This document shows, in pieces, positions 1 to 6,068 of a stretch of DNA of 10,433 nucleotides; position 1 is the stretch's first letter, and each line of letters starts with the position of its first letter. The translations under genes were made by a program, and so were the position numbers. The stretch spans positions 1-10,433 of the forward strand of contig JAGHTQ010000108.1 in the NCBI GenBank assembly GCA_018065295.1, in the 5' to 3' direction. Under the pieces are notes generated by a model, which worked only from the letters and a program-made list of their open reading frames with translations, ran no database searches and was not told the DNA's origin. The stretch comes from Candidatus Colimonas fimequi (GTDB lineage: Bacteria; Bacillota; Clostridia; Peptostreptococcales; Anaerovoracaceae).

Positions 1-44
1 CAGCAGTTGAATCACAGGAAATCATCAATATTTTCCCACAGTAA
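1..44 (+). CDS. C-terminal end of an unidentified protein (partial)
   Basis: The reading frame beginning at base 3 is open from the window edge and ends at TAA 42-44. It gives AVESQEIINIFPQ, with codons like those of other genes here. Another frame is also open, to TAA 52-54, but its residues look less protein-like. Too little is present to name a family. The 19-codon ORF starts 18 bases after this stop, so the two could share a transcript that ends at the terminator at 164-195. Confidence 0.35.
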   Translation, partial: AVESQEIINIFPQ

Positions 45-62
45 AAAGGTGTAAGGTGTGTT

Positions 63-122
63 ATGAAGAAGGTAAAGGGATTATTAGCATTAGTTCTTGC
101 AAAAGGCTTATCCAGAGGCTGA
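63..122 (+). CDS. Tiny ORF resembling a signal peptide; possibly a gene remnant
   Basis: ATG at 63 follows a purine-rich stretch (aaggtg, around 53-58). The 19 codons read MKKVKGLLALVLAKGLSRG, then TGA. A basic start followed by a hydrophobic run looks like the beginning of a secreted or lipoprotein precursor. Two continuations are visible. Past the TGA, the same frame encodes GCGGN and then stops. Skipping one base (105) gives AYPEAEVVVEIK and TAA at 142-144. Either a very small membrane peptide or a decayed signal-peptide gene fits. No family is recognised. Confidence 0.25.
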   Translation: MKKVKGLLALVLAKGLSRG

Positions 123-163
123 GGTTGTGGTGGAAATTAAATAATTATATGAACGATATACAA

Positions 164-195
164 ATAAAAAGCAGGACATATGTCCTGCTTTTTTA
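164..195. terminator. Bidirectional intrinsic terminator
   Basis: The perfect palindrome GCAGGACATATGTCCTGC at 171-188 is preceded by A5 and followed by T6. It therefore forms a U-tailed hairpin on either strand. On the plus strand it ends transcription from the left edge. On the minus strand it lies 9 bases past the tRNA-Arg 3' end and would end that transcript. Confidence 0.85.
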
Positions 196-197
196 TT

Positions 198-274
198 TGG
201 CACGCCATGAGGGATTCGAACCCGCGACCTTCGCATTCGTAGTGCGCTACTCTATCCAGCTGAGCTAATGGCGC
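198..274 (-). tRNA. tRNA-Arg (anticodon ACG)
   Basis: On the minus strand, 77 bases fold as a cloverleaf with an encoded CCA (complement of 198-200). The acceptor strand starts GCGCCAT, the D arm is GCTC...GAGT with A20, and the anticodon loop CTACGAA (complement of 236-242) gives ACG. The T loop is TTCGAAT. ACG, read as ICG after deamination by TadA, decodes CGU, CGC and CGA. The stems are slightly irregular: a G1-U72 wobble, a G27-A43 mismatch and a C50-U64 mismatch. The gene is still very likely functional, given its intact loops, CCA, promoter and terminator. Confidence 0.96.
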
Positions 275-309
275 ATATTTAATTTGTGGTCATCTCAACC
301 ACGACTAGC

Positions 310-339
310 ATTATACAATAGAAATGGTGGTTTTGTAAA
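310..339 (-). promoter_or_regulatory. Promoter of tRNA-Arg
   Basis: On the minus strand there is a perfect -10 TATAAT (complement of 310-315), an 18-base spacer and a -35 TTTACA (complement of 334-339). Transcription would start about 28 bases before the tRNA 5' end. Confidence 0.75.
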
Positions 340-379
340 GCGTTTAAGGAAGTATTTTAAGGGATAAAAGAGGTGCATA

Positions 380-408
380 TTGATTGAAATGGAAAAATAT
401 GGTAATAT
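380..408 (+). promoter_or_regulatory. Candidate promoter upstream of the repeat array
   Basis: TTGATT at 380-385, a 17-base spacer and TAATAT at 403-408 preceded by TGG (extended -10). Transcription from here would begin near 415. The whole 431-610 array would then lie in the 5' leader of the gene starting at 645. A perfect TATAAT at 648-653 overlaps that gene's first codons and has no good -35, so this upstream site is preferred. Confidence 0.45.
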
Positions 409-430
409 CAAACTGGAGATGGGAGCGGGG

Positions 431-610
431 TGAACTTTTCGTGGGGAAATAATTGGGAAAAGTTCAAGCAAAGAGAAGAAAGTGAACTTTTGAGGGAAAT
501 ATTTTTTGCAAAAGTTCGAAATTGAACTCGTTTTTTAAATTTCAAAAAATAAGTTCAGGGATAAGTGAAAAACGTGAACTTTTGCGCACGATTTTGCAAG
601 AAAAAGTTCA
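431..610 (+). repeat. Array of eight alternating-orientation 10-mers (four 36-bp inverted repeats)
   Basis: Copies of TGAACTTTTG and its reverse complement alternate at 431, 457, 483, 509, then 523, 548, 575 and 601. Within each block of four the period is close to 26 bp, with spacers of 15 to 17 bp. Each block is 88 bp, and only 4 bp separate them. Arms match at 8 to 10 of 10 positions; the arm at 523 is the most diverged. The spacers of units 1 and 2 share a GGGAAATA core, so 52-bp units were probably duplicated, with about 12 bp lost at the middle junction. It could act as operator DNA, or as a row of stem-loops in the leader of the gene at 645. It fills most of the 370-base gap between the tRNA and that gene. 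Confidence 0.85.
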
Positions 611-644
611 AGGGCATTAGAGAAAGGATAAAGGGAAAGAAGAT

Positions 645-1529
645 TTGTATAATGAACGAACGTATCTACAAGGGTTCGCTACAAATATGGAGAAACTAAG
701 TGAACTCAATGAGATGCAGCTTGCCAGATTCCCAGATTGCAAGTTATACCACACAATAAAAGCGGGGAAAGAGAAGTATTTTAAAGTTCCCAAGGGAGAT
801 AATGTCACATCAAAAATCAATATAAATAGTAATCCGCAAGAAATAGAATTACTAAAAGAAAAACTGTACTTGGAGACGCAGGGGAAACTGATAGATGAGA
901 ACCTGCTGCTATTAAATAACTTCATGAGTGGTTACGTCGAATTGACTCCGCAGAACATTATTGGCGCAATGTCGAAACATGATCAGAAACTGAATTTTGA
1001 TCAAGCGATTCAAAATTTGCAGGGAAGACTTGATACGAAATTGTTCAGTGAAGATGAGGTGTATATTAATCAGAATTTCATAATAACACCACAAATGCGT
1101 AGTAGAATCGATAGTCATAAGGGGTGGGCAAATTCACCTTATCATAAAAGCGATTTCAGACCACAAGATCTTACGAAAATAACATCTAGAAATGAAGCTA
1201 TGCGAACTAAAGCGGAAGTGATGTTCGCGGAGATGCTGTATAAATATGAGATCCCGTTTCAGTATGAAAGAGTGCTTCCGTTTGGAGATCTTGATTATGC
1301 ACCTGATTTTACTTTTGAAGAAGCAACAAAGGAACTGCTAAGGGTGGAATATTGCGGAATGATGGACAGACCAGACTACGTTCGAAAGCACCTGATCAGA
1401 CTAAAAAACTATGCTAAATTGGGTGTCATTCCTGGTGTAAATTTAATTTGCGTTTACAATCAGAATAATGAGATTAACATGCAGGAAGTGGAGAGCGTAA
1501 TCCGATATCAGATTATTCCAAGACTATGA
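645..1529 (+). CDS. PD-(D/E)XK-like uncharacterised protein
   Basis: A 294-residue protein. Its C-terminal half (about 180-290) matches, from memory, a clostridial hypothetical family with a restriction-endonuclease-like core. Visible motifs are a helix TKAEVMFAEMLYKYEIPFQYE (188-208) carrying E191, APDF with D221, VEYCGMMD with E235, and RKHLIRLKNY with basic residues. In better-known members the strand reads WEHFGMMD. Residues 1-110 are mostly helical and charged, with no clear motif. The start is uncertain: TTG 645 follows AAGGGA (631-636), while ATG 687 gives a 280-residue product but has poor ribosome-site spacing. Frequent ATA, CAA, AAA and GGG codons contrast with the ATT/ATC, CAG and AAG preference next door, suggesting later acquisition. 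The substrate is unknown; nucleic acid cleavage is inferred from the fold only. Confidence 0.7.
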   Translation: MYNERTYLQGFATNMEKLSELNEMQLARFPDCKLYHTIKAGKEKYFKVPKGDNVTSKININSNPQEIELLKEKLYLETQGKLIDENLLLLNNFMSGYVELTPQNIIGAMSKHDQKLNFDQAIQNLQGRLDTKLFSEDEVYINQNFIITPQMRSRIDSHKGWANSPYHKSDFRPQDLTKITSRNEAMRTKAEVMFAEMLYKYEIPFQYERVLPFGDLDYAPDFTFEEATKELLRVEYCGMMDRPDYVRKHLIRLKNYAKLGVIPGVNLICVYNQNNEINMQEVESVIRYQIIPRL

Positions 1530-1549
1530 TTTTAAAAGAATCTTGTAAG

Positions 1550-1558
1550 TGGTATAAT
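1550..1558 (+). promoter_or_regulatory. Extended -10 promoter of tcdA
   Basis: TGGTATAAT is a perfect extended -10, with no clear -35 17 bases upstream. The start would be near 1565, giving a leader of about 45 bases before tcdA. No terminator is visible between 1530 and 1550, so some read-through from the preceding gene is possible. Confidence 0.6.
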
Positions 1559-1609
1559 CCTAGTTGAACGTTAGAATTAGGACTTGAGAACTTCGTATAT
1601 AGGAGTATT

Positions 1610-2332
1610 ATGGAAAATCAATTCGAAAGAACAGCATTATTACTTGGACAGGAAAACATCGATAGACTGGCCAATGCTCGCGTTGCAGTGTTTGGCGTAG
1701 GCGGAGTAGGTGGTTTCACTGTAGAGGCCCTGGCGCGTAGCGGTGTGGGAACTCTTGATATTATCGATAAGGATACTGTTTCGGTTTCAAATATTAATAG
1801 ACAGATTATTGCAACTCACAATTCAGTTGGCAAGTCTAAGGTACAGGTTGCGGCTGAGAGAATTCACGATATCAATCCTGACTGTAAGGTCAATGCATTT
1901 GAAATTTTTTATTTGCCAGAAACTGCAGATCAGTTTGACTTCAGTCAGTACGATTATATTGTAGATGCTATCGATACAGTTACTGGCAAGATTCAGCTGG
2001 TAATGGCAGCGAAGGCAGCAGGTGTGCCTATTATTTGTTCAATGGGAGCGGGTAATAAGCTTGACCCAACTAGATTTAAAGTTGCTGATATATCTAAGAC
2101 GTCAGTTTGTCCTCTGGCTAAGGTGATGAGACGTGAATTAAGAAAGAGAGACGTTAAGCATCTTAAGGTTGTATATTCAGAGGAAGAGGCGCTTATTCCT
2201 ACAGACGAAGATGGTAACAGAAGTCCAGTGCCAGGAAGCATTGCGTTTGTTCCATCAGTAGTAGGACTCATTATTGCAGGCGAGGTTATTAAAGACCTTA
2301 CTGTGAATAGAGGAGGCGAGATTTGTGAATAA
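1610..2332 (+). CDS. tcdA: tRNA threonylcarbamoyladenosine dehydratase
   Basis: An E1-like (ThiF/MoeB/HesA) ATP-binding protein of the TcdA/CsdL family. It activates t6A37 in ANN-decoding tRNAs with ATP and closes it to the cyclic form ct6A in the cytoplasm. The 240 residues show the nucleotide loop GVGGVG (29-34), the DKDTVSVSNINRQ segment (53-65) with its Arg and Asp contacts, GKSK (74-77), YIVDAID (116-122), MGAGNKLDP (145-153) and the family Cys in SVCPL (C167). Length is near that of other Bacillota members and shorter than E. coli TcdA. ATG 1610 follows AGGAG (1601-1605). Its last 8 bases overlap the next gene, implying translational coupling. ThiF and MoeB are less likely given the TcdA-specific C-terminal half. 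Confidence 0.92.
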   Translation: MENQFERTALLLGQENIDRLANARVAVFGVGGVGGFTVEALARSGVGTLDIIDKDTVSVSNINRQIIATHNSVGKSKVQVAAERIHDINPDCKVNAFEIFYLPETADQFDFSQYDYIVDAIDTVTGKIQLVMAAKAAGVPIICSMGAGNKLDPTRFKVADISKTSVCPLAKVMRRELRKRDVKHLKVVYSEEEALIPTDEDGNRSPVPGSIAFVPSVVGLIIAGEVIKDLTVNRGGEICE

Positions 2333-3890
2333 TTATTTTATTATTGGAAGAGAAAAGGTCGTATATATTATTGCGGCTGTCGTGCTCATTTTGCAGGGCT
2401 TGTGCAGCTTAAATCTGGTAAGTTCAGGAGCCAGTCTCATTTCATATGCAATGGACGCATGGTTTGCAAGTGAGATTCAGATGGCATGGGGAATCTTTTG
2501 CATTCTCTCGGGACTCCTTGCTTCCGCTGGATTCATATGCATAGGCATTGGCGCATTCATGAGAAATAAATTCGTTGTGGGAATAGGAAGCGTCATCGTT
2601 GTAGCTTCATATCTAGCATCGATTCTTAGAGAAATAATGGGTTCCATGATTTATGGAGAAGTGGGATTCGTATTTCTTAATATTTTGTGCATGGCGATTA
2701 TGGTATTCGTAGCCCTGATGGCACTTGGGAAGATAGATGCGCTCAATGATTTTGTTACTAGATACAACGTGATTGCAGCGCTTATTCCGGTAGCGCTTCT
2801 GGCGGTAACTCTTACAGTTGCTATTTTCGAAAGCGGACTTACTGGAACTACTGTTTTTTATAATACTGTGGAGACTGCAGGTCAGGTTGCTGCGGTTATT
2901 GTAGCCTCAGCGCTCCTTGCAGGCGTAACTAAGGATAATGGAGGATTTAACGTGAATAATAATGCTTTTGACACAAGTAAGTCAGTACAGGCACCTGAAG
3001 GTTATAGAAACGTTGCGCTGGTAATAATCTTCACTATTATTACGTGCGGAATCTATAGCTGGTACTGGGTATACAAGGTATCAGAGTTATTAAACAAAGG
3101 GCTCAATAATGGTAAGTCCAGCGGTGTGCAGACTGTACTCTTTATTTTTGTTCCGTTCTATAGCTGGTACTGGTACTACACTCAGACTAAGAACGCATTC
3201 GAATATGGCATGACTAAGGGCGTGAGAACTGATGAAGGGTTAGCCTTTGTTAATATTATCCTTTGCATAGTAGGATTTGCTATCGTGGCAATGGGCCTCA
3301 TGCAGGATATGATTAACAAGATCGTTGGTGAGAACGAGGGTTCAGCATATTCTGGCGGACAGCAGAGCGGCTATCAGAATAGAGGTTATCAGGCTGGTAA
3401 TTATCAGAGCGGCGGTTACGGTGCGTACACATATGTACAGCCACAGCAGGCTGCGCCACAAGCAGCACCACAGGCAGAACCACAGCAGGCGGCAACAGAA
3501 GAACCTGCACCAGAACCACAGGCGGCACCTGAAGCGGTAGAACCAGAAGCAACTTTCACTTCTTACGAAGAAGTTACTCCTTATGAAGATGCAGAAGAAA
3601 CAATCGTAGCTGAGCCAGAAGAAGTGGAAACAGCTGACGACAAGGAAGTGGACGATATCATCGAGAACCTGCAGATGGATCTTCAGATGGATGTTGATAC
3701 ATACGATGATCCGATTGAACAGTTTGTAGAACAGTCAGCTGCCAAGCCCGAAGAAGCAGCAGAAACAGAAGCGGCAGCAGGTGAGGAGAAGGTGCCATAC
3801 GAACAGCTTAAGCGCCTTAAGGAACTCCTTGATGAAGATATCATCACTCAGGCTGAATTCGATCAGTTAAAACAGAAATTCATTAAATAG
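2325..3890 (+). CDS. DUF4234 membrane protein with disordered linker and C-terminal SHOCT domain
   Basis: A 521-residue protein of unknown function. Several membrane helices occupy about 10-200, including 13-33, 56-78, 83-103, 115-134 and 148-168. A DUF4234 domain at about 226-330 has the aromatic motifs CGIYSWYWVYK and FVPFYSWYWYYTQ. Next come a Gly/Tyr/Gln-rich stretch (339-370), a Gln-Ala-Pro-Glu-rich stretch (372-410) and an acidic segment to about 488. The end, PYEQLKRLKELLDEDIITQ onward (491-520), is a SHOCT domain, a short helical module often found at protein C termini. GTG 2325 is chosen because AGGAGG (2311-2316) sits 8 bases upstream, inside tcdA. The overlap suggests co-translation with tcdA but no shared pathway is evident. 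Confidence 0.82.
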   Translation: MNNYFIIGREKVVYIIAAVVLILQGLCSLNLVSSGASLISYAMDAWFASEIQMAWGIFCILSGLLASAGFICIGIGAFMRNKFVVGIGSVIVVASYLASILREIMGSMIYGEVGFVFLNILCMAIMVFVALMALGKIDALNDFVTRYNVIAALIPVALLAVTLTVAIFESGLTGTTVFYNTVETAGQVAAVIVASALLAGVTKDNGGFNVNNNAFDTSKSVQAPEGYRNVALVIIFTIITCGIYSWYWVYKVSELLNKGLNNGKSSGVQTVLFIFVPFYSWYWYYTQTKNAFEYGMTKGVRTDEGLAFVNIILCIVGFAIVAMGLMQDMINKIVGENEGSAYSGGQQSGYQNRGYQAGNYQSGGYGAYTYVQPQQAAPQAAPQAEPQQAATEEPAPEPQAAPEAVEPEATFTSYEEVTPYEDAEETIVAEPEEVETADDKEVDDIIENLQMDLQMDVDTYDDPIEQFVEQSAAKPEEAAETEAAAGEEKVPYEQLKRLKELLDEDIITQAEFDQLKQKFIK

Positions 3891-3900
3891 TGCAAGACAC

Positions 3901-3930
3901 TTGACGTAATCGGCACTATTAACATAAAAT
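3901..3930 (+). promoter_or_regulatory. Promoter of the small membrane protein gene
   Basis: TTGACG at 3901-3906, an 18-base spacer and TAAAAT at 3925-3930. The transcript would start near 3937. That excludes the GTG at 3935 as a start codon for this transcript and leaves ATG 3965. Confidence 0.6.
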
Positions 3931-3964
3931 AGATGTGACGGTTAAACGAAAGGATGGCAAGAGA

Positions 3965-4171
3965 ATGCTTTTATTATTTGTTGCACTATTAGTTGGAATT
4001 GTATTATTTGTACTCCTGGTTAGAAGCATGGGTACAAATACTAAATATAGAATCAAGTACGGAACTAAGCTTGAGAAATTCACTGAGATTATCAAGTGCA
4101 TCTTACTGGGTGAAACTATCATTTATATTATTATTTTCATCGTAGTAATAGTTAAGACAATCTTCATATAG
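3965..4171 (+). CDS. Small two-helix membrane protein, unknown function
   Basis: 68 residues beginning MLLLFVALLVGIVLFVLLV. One membrane helix covers about 1-19. A basic, polar loop (20-45) contains RSMGTNTKYRIKYGTKLEKF. A second helix at about 47-66 is very rich in isoleucine and valine. ATG 3965 is supported by AAAGGA at 3949-3954 and by the promoter just upstream; the in-frame GTG at 3935 lies upstream of the predicted transcript start. It is monocistronic and ends in the terminator shared with the convergent Fic-like gene. No family is recognised. It could be an accessory to the large DUF4234 protein, but only proximity suggests this. Confidence 0.6.
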   Translation: MLLLFVALLVGIVLFVLLVRSMGTNTKYRIKYGTKLEKFTEIIKCILLGETIIYIIIFIVVIVKTIFI

Positions 4172-4211
4172 GACGTATTGCGAGACTCATTTAATTTGAT
4201 TAAGACGAAAT

Positions 4212-4239
4212 AAACGGACTGCATAGCAGTCCGTTTTTT
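4212..4239. terminator. Bidirectional terminator between convergent genes
   Basis: AAACGGACTGC (4212-4222), loop ATA, GCAGTCCGTTT (4226-4236), then a T tract on the plus strand. It serves the small membrane protein gene on the plus strand and lies directly after the stop codon of the minus-strand Fic-like gene. Confidence 0.85.
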
Positions 4240-4240
4240 A

Positions 4241-4975
4241 TTACTTATTATTAACATGTTCGCGGCAAGCGGAAACGATACCTTCCATCTTGTCGTATAT
4301 TGACTTCTCCAGGAATCTATAGAATTCTTCCTGTCTGTTGCCCTTAAGATTAGCACCGATCAGGTTGAAATATTCTTCTCTGCGAATAGCCATGTCAATT
4401 GGTGCCAGACCATTCTCCATCAGGTAATAGTTCATTGCGAAGATAGCCAATTCAGCACTGTAGTCAGGGAATGGATAGATGTCGATAAGCTTGTTGTGGA
4501 TGTACATTGCCTTGAGAACAACATCGTTGCCAGCTTCCTTCTTATAGACACGTCTTAAACTGTCATCCAGCTTATCTTCAATGTCCAGTGAGTATGCAGG
4601 AACGTGGTTAAATGCATAAACAACAGGATTTGTCTTCCTGAAGTATCCATTATCGTCCTCTGACAGAATCTTGTATGCGCTGAGCAGTAAGTACTTATCA
4701 ATGTAGTTGCCCATCTGCAGACAATTCTCTGCAACTCTGATAACATCGATGAAATTCTGAATGAAAATATAATCCTTAACAGGAACGTCCTTCTGAAGCT
4801 GACCGTCAAGAATCAGATCCAGGTCGAACTGTTCAGGATGAGAGTTTCTTACGAGAAGAGAACCTCTGATCATATCCTTCCTGTTAACTTCCATAACTGC
4901 GTTTCTTAATAAATTGTCTGATCTCAGATACTGAGTCAGTTCTCTTCTCATGCTGTAAAGCTTCTCGTGCTGCAT
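4241..4975 (-). CDS. Fic-fold protein with degenerate active site (probable pseudoenzyme)
   Basis: A 244-residue protein that follows the Fic (AMPylase/DOC superfamily) plan. A helical region (25-105) precedes GYFRKTNPVVYAF (110-122), equivalent to the usual G.YR...V segment. Then come KAMYIHNKLIDIYPFPDYSA (155-174) and the REEYFNLIGANLKGN region (199-213). The catalytic motif HPFxDGNGR is replaced by YPFPDYSAE (167-175). The catalytic His is Tyr, and the Gly-Asn-Gly-Arg phosphate-binding residues are lost. The region where an inhibitory (S/T)xxxE(G/N) motif would sit reads RKDMIRGS (32-39), lacking the Glu. AMPylation is therefore unlikely. ATG 4975 follows AGGAGA overlapping the upstream stop, with only 10 bases between genes, so it is co-expressed with the MoaA-like protein. 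Binding or regulatory roles are possible. Confidence 0.72.
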   Translation of the reverse strand: MQHEKLYSMRRELTQYLRSDNLLRNAVMEVNRKDMIRGSLLVRNSHPEQFDLDLILDGQLQKDVPVKDYIFIQNFIDVIRVAENCLQMGNYIDKYLLLSAYKILSEDDNGYFRKTNPVVYAFNHVPAYSLDIEDKLDDSLRRVYKKEAGNDVVLKAMYIHNKLIDIYPFPDYSAELAIFAMNYYLMENGLAPIDMAIRREEYFNLIGANLKGNRQEEFYRFLEKSIYDKMEGIVSACREHVNNK

Positions 4976-4985
4976 GACCTATCTC

Positions 4986-5414
4986 CTAGTTCAAAATAAA
5001 ACCTATTCTTCCGATTGCACCTGGGTACTTGTAGAAATCAATACCGTCGAATTCGCCAGGAATCTGACGTAATGCTGGCATCTTGCTCTTCAGGAAATCG
5101 TAGCTGATTGTTGGCATAAATACTATGTCAAAATTGTGCTGGAATGTGAGCTGGAGGAAATCGAGAACTTCGTCATCGCTTAATCCTTCTGTAATGCTTA
5201 CGTCCAGTCTGATGCCCAGCTTGTTCTTAGCAGCGATGTTAATACCGTCGATAACATCCTGAAGGTGCTTGCCGTCATTAGTGTGATTGTACTTAGTATG
5301 ATGTAATGTGTTTATTGAAATTGTTACGTCAGTGTATCCTTCAGCCTTAAGTTCGTCAATCTTAGCTTCGATGTCAGTACCATCTGTAACATAAATCTTC
5401 TTGTTGTCTGTCAT
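4986..5414 (-). CDS. Truncated MoaA-like protein lacking radical-SAM cysteines
   Basis: 142 residues that align by eye with the middle of MoaA (GTP 3',8-cyclase). YVTDGTDIEAKIDELKAEGY (8-27) matches the TTNG...L...G segment. TDVTISINTLHHTKY (28-42) matches the VSLDTL strand. LQDVIDGINIAAKNK (51-65) and EGLSDDEVLDFLQ (76-88) match the next helix-turn-helix, and PGAIGRIGFI (131-140) matches the strand before MoaA's C-terminal cluster. The CxxxCxxC cluster and the C-terminal cysteine triad are both absent, and there is no cysteine at all. SAM-radical chemistry is therefore not expected. ATG 5414 is preferred because GAGAGG lies 6 bases upstream; ATG 5438 sits too close to the transcript start. 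It is first in the operon with the Fic-like gene. Confidence 0.65.
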   Translation of the reverse strand: MTDNKKIYVTDGTDIEAKIDELKAEGYTDVTISINTLHHTKYNHTNDGKHLQDVIDGINIAAKNKLGIRLDVSITEGLSDDEVLDFLQLTFQHNFDIVFMPTISYDFLKSKMPALRQIPGEFDGIDFYKYPGAIGRIGFILN

Positions 5415-5420
5415 ATCTTG

Positions 5421-5426
5421 CCTCTC
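5421..5426 (-). promoter_or_regulatory. Ribosome binding site selecting the 142-codon start
   Basis: GAGAGG (complement of 5421-5426) is 6 bases before ATG 5414. The longer in-frame start at 5438 has no such site and lies about 6 bases from the predicted transcript start. Confidence 0.6.
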
Positions 5427-5450
5427 AAAAAAATACATACTTTCAAACCC

Positions 5451-5479
5451 ATTTTATATGAAAAAACAACTATAGTCAA
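5451..5479 (-). promoter_or_regulatory. Promoter of the MoaA-like/Fic-like operon
   Basis: On the minus strand, TTGACT (complement of 5474-5479), a 17-base spacer and TAAAAT (complement of 5451-5456). The predicted start is near 5444. It sits back to back with the phosphodiesterase gene at 5508. Confidence 0.75.
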
Positions 5480-5507
5480 TGTTTGCCAATTATGCTAAAC
5501 TAACTCT

Positions 5508-6059
5508 ATGAAGATTTTAGTAATAGGTGACACACACGGTAAATTAAATAAAGTAAGAGACATTTTCCCTAAACTTAAGGATATAGACTTAATCGCACAC
5601 ACTGGCGACTATATTCATGATGGGGAAGCATTGGAAGACGAATTCCACATTCCAGTAGTTGCGGTTAAGGGTAACTGCGACGGTAGCAGAAGTAATAACG
5701 ACTTCGAGATTATCGAAGCCGAGTGCGGCAACATTATGGTAGTTCACGGCCACATGCAGGGGGTGGATTATGACCTGCAGAAGCTGATGTACAAGGCAGA
5801 AGAACACGACTGCATGGCGGTATTCTTCGGTCATACACATTGCTCACTCATCGACGAATACGACGGCATTCACTTTGTTAATCCGGGTAGCCTGACTCAG
5901 CCAAGAGACGGCAGCGACGGTTCATATGCCATCGTGAGAACCTCTGAGGACTCTTTTGAAGCCTCAATCGTCTACTACTCAACAGTTATGGGTACAGGCA
6001 AGAAGAAGCCCCAGGCGGGCTATCTGAGAGGTCTCATTCAGTACAGCGACAGATTTTAA
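5508..6059 (+). CDS. YfcE/MJ0936-family metallophosphodiesterase
   Basis: 183 residues with the complete calcineurin-like set of two-metal motifs: GDTHG (7-11), GDY (33-35), GNCD (55-58), VVHGH (78-82) and GHTH (108-111), followed by NPGSLTQPRDG (125-135). These ligate two metals, often Mn2+, and hydrolyse phosphodiesters. Natural substrates of the family are mostly unknown. Length matches the family. The canonical MKILVIGDTHG start fixes ATG 5508, yet no Shine-Dalgarno sequence precedes it. A possible -10 (TATGCT, 5491-5496) is only 11 bases upstream, so translation may be leaderless. It ends in a terminator shared with convergent argH and is divergent from the MoaA-like operon. Confidence 0.9.
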   Translation: MKILVIGDTHGKLNKVRDIFPKLKDIDLIAHTGDYIHDGEALEDEFHIPVVAVKGNCDGSRSNNDFEIIEAECGNIMVVHGHMQGVDYDLQKLMYKAEEHDCMAVFFGHTHCSLIDEYDGIHFVNPGSLTQPRDGSDGSYAIVRTSEDSFEASIVYYSTVMGTGKKKPQAGYLRGLIQYSDRF

Positions 6060-6068
6060 AGGAATAAC

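Noticed and set aside
198..274. tRNA-Arg as attachment site of an integrated element carrying the nuclease-like gene
   Set aside because: The candidate gene lies on the tRNA 5' side, there is no integrase, and no duplicate of the tRNA 3' end was seen in the window.
431..610. CRISPR array
   Set aside because: Repeats are only 10 bp, alternate in orientation, and two of the spacers resemble each other; there are no cas genes.
648..653. TATAAT overlapping the first codons of the PD-(D/E)XK-like gene as its promoter
   Set aside because: No -35 at the right distance; starting there would force use of ATG 687, which has poor ribosome-site spacing. Kept only as an alternative.
3935..3964. GTG 3935 as start of the small membrane protein
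   Set aside because: It precedes the predicted transcript start near 3937 and has no ribosome site; ATG 3965 has AAAGGA upstream.
5415..5438. ATG 5438 as start of the MoaA-like protein
   Set aside because: It is about 6 bases from the predicted transcript start and has no ribosome site; ATG 5414 has GAGAGG at 6-base spacing.
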